Shown here: piece after piece, positions 6,820 through 11,187 of the stretch
Position numbering within the stretch: the stretch's first letter is position 1
How the letters are laid out: every line of letters begins with the position of its first letter
From: Actinomycetota bacterium
GTDB taxonomy: Bacteria > Actinomycetota > Humimicrobiia > Humimicrobiales > Humimicrobiaceae
Assembly (NCBI GenBank): GCA_028697935.1
Contig: JAQVEM010000036.1
Span: 1-11,187 of the forward strand
DNA length: 11,187 nt
Direction of reading: 5' to 3'
Notes under the pieces: generated by a model
What the model saw: only the letters and a program-made list of their open reading frames with translations
Database searches by the model: none
Told to the model about the DNA's origin: nothing
Translations under genes and position numbers: made by a program

Positions 6820-7167
6820 ATGAATGATGTTAATAAGTATTTAAAAATTGCCAGAGATGCGGTTATTAAACCGCCATCTGGCAACATAGAAGAAAAAATA
6901 ATAAACAGAATATCTAATATAGATAATAAAGACGAGAATTTACTAGACGAAAAATTTTTAGATTTTTTTGAGAAAAGTAACTCAAGGCTTTACCAAACTG
7001 CGGAAAAAATAAGAAATAACCCGGGATTTTTTACAGTTATAACCATAACTCTTATTTTTATTATCAGTTTTTTTGTTTTAATAATTAAAAAACTTCTGGA
7101 TGAGGGAGAAAAAAGTGTGGATGAACTTAAGCTATCTTCTCCTGAAAACAAAACAGACAAGGATTAA
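6820..7167 (+). CDS. Single-pass membrane protein, candidate anti-sigma or accessory (unrecognised)
   Basis: A 115-residue protein that I do not recognise. Residues 1-66 are charged and probably helical (MNDVNKYLKIARDAV, then EEKIINRISNI). A strong transmembrane helix spans about 69-90, followed by a short charged tail of 25 residues. There is no Cys or His at all, so it is not a zinc-finger (ZAS) anti-sigma. Its place downstream of an ECF sigma gene and its N-in topology would suit an anti-sigma with a very short outer part, but this is inference from context. The ATG has AGGTGGG 12 nt upstream, a long spacing. TATAAT hexamers at 6741-6746 and 6759-6764 lack a -35, so separate transcription is possible but unproven. 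Its last 12 codons overlap the minus-strand gene at 7132-7332. Confidence 0.65.
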   Translation: MNDVNKYLKIARDAVIKPPSGNIEEKIINRISNIDNKDENLLDEKFLDFFEKSNSRLYQTAEKIRNNPGFFTVITITLIFIISFFVLIIKKLLDEGEKSVDELKLSSPENKTDKD

Positions 7168-7332
7168 AACTATTATTATGATCCAGAACCAGGGATTGAT
7201 CATCAAATTCCTTATAGGCTCATACCCTATATTTCCAAATGCAATTGTAAGAGCATTTTCCAGCCAGTCATATACATCTATAAAAAAAGATTTTATATTT
7301 TCTAATGTAAAAAAGTTTTCTGCTGTATTCAT
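7132..7332 (-). CDS. Probable 66-residue C-terminally anchored membrane protein
   Basis: A small protein of unrecognised family. Residues 1-45 are amphipathic and aromatic-rich (FFIDVYDWLENAL at 16-28). The end is a transmembrane helix (about 46-62, NPWFWIIIIVLILVCF) closed by RRR, a plausible stop-transfer. Codon use (ATA, AGA, GAA, AAT) resembles the neighbours. This hydrophobic and charged layout is more protein-like than the plus-strand frame over the same bases (7100-7369), which I take as the shadow. No Shine-Dalgarno precedes the ATG; a good promoter match ends 9 nt before it, so the message could be nearly leaderless. It is convergent with the 115-residue gene, overlapping 36 nt at the 3' ends, and divergent from the purine permease gene. 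Confidence 0.5.
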   Translation of the reverse strand: MNTAENFFTLENIKSFFIDVYDWLENALTIAFGNIGYEPIRNLMINPWFWIIIIVLILVCFVFRRR

Positions 7333-7341
7333 AATTTATAA

Positions 7342-7370
7342 ATTTTATCTTTTATTTAATAAATTGTAAA
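7342..7370 (-). promoter_or_regulatory. Candidate promoter for the 66-residue minus-strand gene
   Basis: Read on the minus strand: TTTACA (7370-7365, 5 of 6 to -35), a 17-nt spacer, TAAAAT (7347-7342, 5 of 6 to -10). Transcription would begin near 7335, two or three bases before the ATG at 7332, giving an almost leaderless mRNA. The region is extremely AT-rich, which raises the chance of a coincidental match. Confidence 0.35.
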
Positions 7371-7458
7371 ATTTTTATAAAAAGTTTTATTTTGAAATAG
7401 TAATAAAATAAAATCAATGATTTAATAATTTTGTTAAAAAGCAAATAAAGGGAGGTGT

Positions 7459-8835
7459 GTGTTGGGTTATTTCAAGCTCAAGGAGAGAAATACCACGCTC
7501 AAAACGGAGGTTATAGCAGGAATCACGACTTTTATGACGATGGCCTACATTATATTTGTCAATCCTGCAATACTCCATGCAGGTGGTGAAACAGGAATTC
7601 CTATGGAAGGAGCAGTTATTGCTACATGTCTGGGTGCAGGACTTATGAGTATATTAATGGGAGTTATAACAAATACCCCTTTTGCACTCGCTTCAGGAAT
7701 GGGAATTAATGCAGTAGTTGTATTTACTATCATTTTTGGCCTGGGATTTACCTGGCAGCAGGCAATGGGAATTATCGTTATTGAAGGCATACTGGTAACG
7801 ATAATGGTATTAACTGGTTTGCGCAGCATGATAATGAAGGCGATACCAATGGACTTAAAATATGCAATAGGTGTTGGGATCGGGCTCTTTATTGCGTTTA
7901 TTGGTGCGCAGGAAGCAGGTTTTGTTGGACTGAGCTCCTCTACAGCTGTAACACTTGGTGATTTTACAGCAAATTACACACAGCTTGCAGCTTTTGGCCT
8001 TGTGCTTACTTCAATTCTTGTTGCATTTAAAATAAGGGGTGGGATTTTACTCGGAATAATTGGAACAGCTATTGTTGGTATGATATTCAGGGTAATACCG
8101 GTTCCTACAGAGTTTATAAGTATTCCTTCGAAAGAAAGTTTTTCCACCTTTTTTAAAGCAGACCTGGTTGGTGCTGTATGGAGTAATGGTATGTTAAATA
8201 TTGCTGCTATTGTTATGGTTTTTGCTCTGTTTATGACTGACTTTTTTGATACTATGGGTACAGTTATAGGTGTAGGGGGAGAAGCAGGATTACTGGATGA
8301 AAACGGTAACCTTCCTAATTTAAAAAAAGTACTTTTGATAGATTCACTGGCAGCAATAGTCGGGGGTCTTTTTGGTGCAAGCTCAATAACTACTTATATA
8401 GAAAGTGCTTCAGGAGTATCAGACGGTGGGAGAACAGGCATTATGCCGACTGTGACAGGTTTTCTTTTTCTTGTTTCTATATTTTTTTATCCTCTGATTA
8501 CGGTTATCGGAGGAGGAATCCAGATAGCCGAAGGAGTCACGAAATATCCTGTTACATCTCCTGCGTTAATTATAGTCGGGTTCTTGATGATGGGTGTTAT
8601 GAGTAAGATTGATTTTAAGGATTATGAAGTAGGAATACCGGCATTTTTGACCATAATTATTATGCCGTTTACTTATAGCATTTCATACGGAATTGGTTTT
8701 GGTTTTATAAGCTATACTTTAATAAAATTATTCAGAGGAAAATTCAAAGAATTACATCCTCTGATGATAATAGTTAGCGCACTATTTGCTCTGGCATTTA
8801 TTGCAGAAGCTACGGCAAAGAAATTTGTGGGCTAA
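7459..8835 (+). CDS. NCS2-family purine permease, AzgA/PbuG-like
   Basis: A 458-residue inner-membrane permease with about 12-14 membrane segments, typical length for the AzgA branch of NCS2. Members import hypoxanthine, guanine or adenine by proton symport. Diagnostic motifs are TTFMTMAYIIFVNP (23-36), ALASGMGINAVV (77-88), FALFMTDFFDTMGT (255-268), GGEAGLLDENGNLPN (273-287) and SSITTYIESASGVSDGGRTG (308-327), which carries the substrate-binding helix of this branch. GGAGGTG (7451-7457) lies only 3 nt before the GTG used here, so the TTG at 7462 with 6 nt spacing may be the true start, giving MGYFKLKER. No purine riboswitch consensus is visible in the AT-rich 126 nt upstream. The gene ends before a strong terminator and looks monocistronic. 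The exact purine is not decided. Confidence 0.93.
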   Translation: MLGYFKLKERNTTLKTEVIAGITTFMTMAYIIFVNPAILHAGGETGIPMEGAVIATCLGAGLMSILMGVITNTPFALASGMGINAVVVFTIIFGLGFTWQQAMGIIVIEGILVTIMVLTGLRSMIMKAIPMDLKYAIGVGIGLFIAFIGAQEAGFVGLSSSTAVTLGDFTANYTQLAAFGLVLTSILVAFKIRGGILLGIIGTAIVGMIFRVIPVPTEFISIPSKESFSTFFKADLVGAVWSNGMLNIAAIVMVFALFMTDFFDTMGTVIGVGGEAGLLDENGNLPNLKKVLLIDSLAAIVGGLFGASSITTYIESASGVSDGGRTGIMPTVTGFLFLVSIFFYPLITVIGGGIQIAEGVTKYPVTSPALIIVGFLMMGVMSKIDFKDYEVGIPAFLTIIIMPFTYSISYGIGFGFISYTLIKLFRGKFKELHPLMIIVSALFALAFIAEATAKKFVG

Positions 8836-8886
8836 GCAAGTTGATGTAGTTAGTTAATATAATATAATTTTAGCAAAGAAAAGGTA

Positions 8887-8924
8887 AAAACTGACCGGTA
8901 ATTTTGCCGGTCAGTTTTATTTTA
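8887..8924 (+). terminator. Strong intrinsic terminator after the purine permease gene
   Basis: AAAACTGACCGG (8887-8898) pairs perfectly with CCGGTCAGTTTT (8907-8918) around an 8-nt loop. The 3' arm runs into TTTTATTTT. The 5' flank is a run of A, so the hairpin could also stop minus-strand transcripts. It is 51 nt after the permease stop. Confidence 0.92.
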
Positions 8925-8941
8925 AAATATTCTGTTTTAAT

Positions 8942-8968
8942 TTGACAGAAAATAAAAAATTTCATAAT
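8942..8968 (+). promoter_or_regulatory. Candidate promoter for the PKD-transglutaminase gene
   Basis: A perfect TTGACA (8942-8947) is followed after 15 nt by CATAAT (8963-8968, 5 of 6). The spacer is shorter than the usual 16-18 nt. It lies just after the upstream terminator and about 62 nt before the ATG at 9031, where a promoter for a single gene is expected. Confidence 0.45.
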
Positions 8969-9030
8969 GTTTATTTAGATTTAATAGATTTATAGGTTTT
9001 ATAAGATTATATCAGCAAAGAACAAAAGAA

Positions 9031-9090
9031 ATGCAAAAAAGCCGCATGCAAAAAAGCCGCATACAAAAGAGCCGCGCACAAAATGATCGG
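9031..9090 (+). repeat. 15-bp tandem repeat at the start of the transglutaminase gene
   Basis: ATGCAAAAAAGCCGC occurs twice identically (9031-9045, 9046-9060), then as ATACAAAAGAGCCGC (9061-9075) and a decayed fourth copy (9076-9090). The unit is five codons (MQKSR), so copy-number change keeps the frame. It also duplicates the start codon, giving two equivalent in-frame ATGs. The repeat lengthens the basic head of the signal peptide. Confidence 0.9.
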
Positions 9091-10938
9091 AAAAACAAGA
9101 ACCATGTAATTTTTTTAAGCATATTCCTTTTATTCTTTTTTTTATTTCTCTCCACTCCGGGTTGCAGGCATGGTCTTAAAGAAGAAGTAAAAGACACAAA
9201 TGGAGTGAGCTTGCATGCCGGTAATGATGATAGTTATTATGATATTGATAATAGCGCTAAAGACTTAAATTATCCGGATAGCGAAGCTCCACAAAATGGG
9301 AGGTTAGAAGCTGAGAATATTGCACCTGTAGCTATTATAAAAATATACCAGCATTGTTCAAGCGGCAGGGGAGATTTATTTTACGCAGGCAGCCCGGTTT
9401 ATTTTTCTGCACGCAATTCAATAGATGCTGATGGGGACCCTCTGAGTTTCAGGTGGTATATAGACGGTGCATATAAATCAACCGGAGATGAAACCTCTCA
9501 TATTTTTGATGAGCCAGGCAATTATGCGATAACCCTTGTAGCCAGTGATGGGAAAGATACTGTAACAGTTGAAAGAGAAATTTATATTGCTGAAGCCGGG
9601 AGCCATTTTATAGTTTCAAAGCATCATGAAGCGACTGTTGGTGTGAAATATATCATTACAAATAATGGTCCGGTAGATATCGAAAATATCTTTTGTTTGA
9701 TTCAGGTCCCCCAGACATATCAGCCATTTCAAACAATAAAAAATTGTAATTTTAGTTACAATAAAACAGATGAGATATACAGCGATGATTATAATATAAT
9801 CGCAAAATTCGACCTTGGGGGTCTTTCACCCGGCAAATCTAAAGAAGCTTATTTTAGTTGCGATGCTTTATTGAGTGAATATGGTTATGAGAAGATTGAG
9901 GATGAAATGTATTCATATGACCCCCCTGATGCGGATTTGTTTACCTATACAAAAGATGAATATTATTTAAATAGTAACTCCAGGCAGATACAATCAATAG
10001 TAGATACAGTGATAGGTGAGGAAACAATTCCAGTAAAGATAGCTGAAAAGTTATACAACTATGTTGCAAATAGAATGGATTATGATGAAGAAAGATTGGG
10101 TGGGGGAGGTACGGGCTCCGGATATTCATATGCTTCAGAGATACTCCAGAGAGGAAAAGGTGTCTGCACTGATTATTCAATTTTATATACGACTTTATGC
10201 AGAGCTGCAGGAATACCCGCAAAGTTTGTACAGGGTATACCGGTATTCAGCATATTGACTGAAGGTGGAGGCAGACTGCCATATGCACACGCATGGGTAG
10301 AGATAAAGCTCCCTGGCTATGGATGGGTCCCGATTGAAGTAACAGCTGAAAACGGATTTATGGATTATAATTACTATCTAAATATGGAAACCTGCAAAGG
10401 GTCAGGGGTATTTTACAGAAGCCTGTCTGTTGAAAATCTGGAATGTTACCCTTCTGGCTTTTATTATTCCTGGAAAGGAAATATTGAGCCTGATGTGACA
10501 GAAGAAGTGATATATACTGTCAGTGGTCTAAATCCAGAGAGTCTGTCAGTGGTTTCAGAAAGTGAATTTCTGGATAATGTCGGTAGCGTATTATCTGAAT
10601 ATAATCTGTCATTAAATCATATTAATACCATGCATTCTGAAAACTGGATATATAACGATCCTGCTGAAATTTCAATAGAAGAGGCGCTCCTCTCGAGATT
10701 AATCGAGCTTTCTGGAGAGCTTGAAAAAATAAGTTATCCGGAAAGTTATGCTGCAGATAGAGACAAACTTGTGGAAATATCAAAAAGTGTTAATTTGCAT
10801 AAAGAAGCTCAGATAAAATGCATGAAAGAGAACAATTATGAATGCAGCATAAATGAAAGCACTTTATTCATTAGCTCCTTGAATGAACTGTTTGAATATT
10901 ATAATGATATGGTGAATAGATTTAACTGGAAATATTAG
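9031..10938 (+). CDS. Secreted or lipid-anchored PKD and transglutaminase-like domain protein
   Basis: A 635-residue extracytoplasmic protein. A basic repeat head (MQKSR units, 1-20) and a hydrophobic core (26-40) lead to STPGC, where Cys45 may be lipidated; the lipobox is not canonical, so an uncleaved anchor is possible. A polar linker precedes a PKD domain (about 98-187) with SIDADGDPLSFRWYIDG (130-146) and DEPGNYAITLVASDG (160-174). A beta-rich segment follows (190-280). The transglutaminase-like fold (about 330-450) has Cys379 in GKGVCTDYS, His420 in YAHAWVEI and an acidic third position, Glu436 in WVPIEVT, where Asp is usual. Residues 490-635 are largely helical and unrecognised. Such proteins are thought to act as surface peptidases or cross-linkers; the substrate is unknown. 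The start is ATG 9031 or 9046, with a poor ribosome site at both. Confidence 0.87.
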   Translation: MQKSRMQKSRIQKSRAQNDRKNKNHVIFLSIFLLFFFLFLSTPGCRHGLKEEVKDTNGVSLHAGNDDSYYDIDNSAKDLNYPDSEAPQNGRLEAENIAPVAIIKIYQHCSSGRGDLFYAGSPVYFSARNSIDADGDPLSFRWYIDGAYKSTGDETSHIFDEPGNYAITLVASDGKDTVTVEREIYIAEAGSHFIVSKHHEATVGVKYIITNNGPVDIENIFCLIQVPQTYQPFQTIKNCNFSYNKTDEIYSDDYNIIAKFDLGGLSPGKSKEAYFSCDALLSEYGYEKIEDEMYSYDPPDADLFTYTKDEYYLNSNSRQIQSIVDTVIGEETIPVKIAEKLYNYVANRMDYDEERLGGGGTGSGYSYASEILQRGKGVCTDYSILYTTLCRAAGIPAKFVQGIPVFSILTEGGGRLPYAHAWVEIKLPGYGWVPIEVTAENGFMDYNYYLNMETCKGSGVFYRSLSVENLECYPSGFYYSWKGNIEPDVTEEVIYTVSGLNPESLSVVSESEFLDNVGSVLSEYNLSLNHINTMHSENWIYNDPAEISIEEALLSRLIELSGELEKISYPESYAADRDKLVEISKSVNLHKEAQIKCMKENNYECSINESTLFISSLNELFEYYNDMVNRFNWKY

Positions 10939-10963
10939 AAAGAATAAAGAAGGATTAAAAAGG

Positions 10964-11173
10964 TTATTTTTTATCAAGGAGTTCACGTGCTTTTTTAAGG
11001 TTTCTTATTGAAGTTAGAAGCTTTACTCCTTTTGTGGCCTGAAGCGATGGAATACTCTGGCCTGCATCATCAGAAGAGATTTTGCTTTTTATGCCCTCAT
11101 TTTCAAGGTAGCTTTTTGCAATTTCAGCTTCAGTCCTTGAATTAAAAGTTTTAACTGTGTGGTATTTTATCAT
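10964..11173 (-). CDS. DUF2007-type putative signal-transducing small protein
   Basis: A 69-residue cytoplasmic protein with the DUF2007 pattern: VKTFNSRTEAEIAKSYLENE (7-26), GIKSKISSDDAGQSIP (27-42), KGVKLLTSIRNLKKARELL (48-66). The compact beta-alpha-beta layout, the EAEIAKSYLE helix and the final KARELL helix are typical. Family members are annotated as putative signal transducers with little experimental support. The ATG is 14 nt from the window edge with GGACT upstream as a weak ribosome site, so the gene appears complete. It is convergent with the transglutaminase gene; only 25 nt separate the stops and no terminator hairpin is visible there. Confidence 0.8.
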   Translation of the reverse strand: MIKYHTVKTFNSRTEAEIAKSYLENEGIKSKISSDDAGQSIPSLQATKGVKLLTSIRNLKKARELLDKK

Positions 11174-11187
11174 TTTTAATTTAGTCC

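Noticed and set aside
7100..7369. Plus-strand 89-residue frame over the antisense region
   Set aside because: Composition is unlike a protein of known layout, it starts inside the 115-residue gene, and the opposite frame at 7132-7332 looks more natural.
7333..7458. Purine riboswitch upstream of the purine permease
   Set aside because: Such genes often have one, but the spacer is almost pure A/T with no paired stems or conserved loop sequences of the purine aptamer.
9012..9197. Minus-strand frame with repeated LFCMR units
   Set aside because: The repeat is simply the antisense of the 15-bp tandem repeat in the transglutaminase gene.
10939..10963. Bidirectional terminator between the two convergent last genes
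   Set aside because: The 25-nt spacer contains no inverted repeat.

Overview
The window is AT-rich (roughly one third G+C by eye) and bacterial. Genes use purine-rich Shine-Dalgarno sites, several TTG or GTG starts, and many ATA, AGA and AAA codons. Two products look like lipoproteins or anchored extracytoplasmic proteins, and there are no tRNA, rRNA, phage, IS or CRISPR features. This fits a low-GC anaerobe of the Clostridia, Halanaerobiales or Atribacterota kind, or a low-GC member of another phylum. The sequence alone does not decide which.

Layout. (1) 1-1068, plus: 3' part of a MATE-family efflux transporter cut by the window edge. (2) 1192-3009, minus: a tight three-gene operon, read in the order DUF1538 membrane protein A, DUF1538 membrane protein B (4-nt overlap), then a small PII-like protein. 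A structured, non-coding stretch (1088-1174) lies between it and the convergent MATE gene. (3) 3223-6642, plus: a predicted lipoprotein resembling an ABC solute-binding protein, a membrane-anchored HtrA/DegP-type serine protease with one PDZ domain, and an ECF-type sigma factor. These are followed, 177 nt later, by a 115-residue single-pass membrane protein (6820-7167). (4) 7132-7332, minus: a probable 66-residue single-pass membrane protein whose 3' end overlaps the 115-residue gene antiparallel. (5) 7459-8835, plus: an NCS2/AzgA-type purine permease, closed by a strong intrinsic terminator. (6) 9031-10938, plus: a secreted or lipid-anchored PKD plus transglutaminase-like protein. (7) 10964-11173, minus: a complete DUF2007-type small protein, convergent with the previous gene.

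How the genes may work together. The DUF1538 pair plus PII-like protein looks like a transporter with its own cytoplasmic PII regulator, by analogy with AmtB-GlnK and SbtA-SbtB. It is the best candidate for a poorly described system here. The HtrA gene and ECF sigma gene are 34 nt apart and resemble an extracytoplasmic stress module. No recognisable zinc-finger anti-sigma follows; the 115-residue membrane protein is a possible but unproven substitute. The orphan solute-binding lipoprotein has no permease or ATPase gene beside it and, like the HtrA protein, carries Glu-rich linkers. The purine permease and the transglutaminase gene look like independent units.
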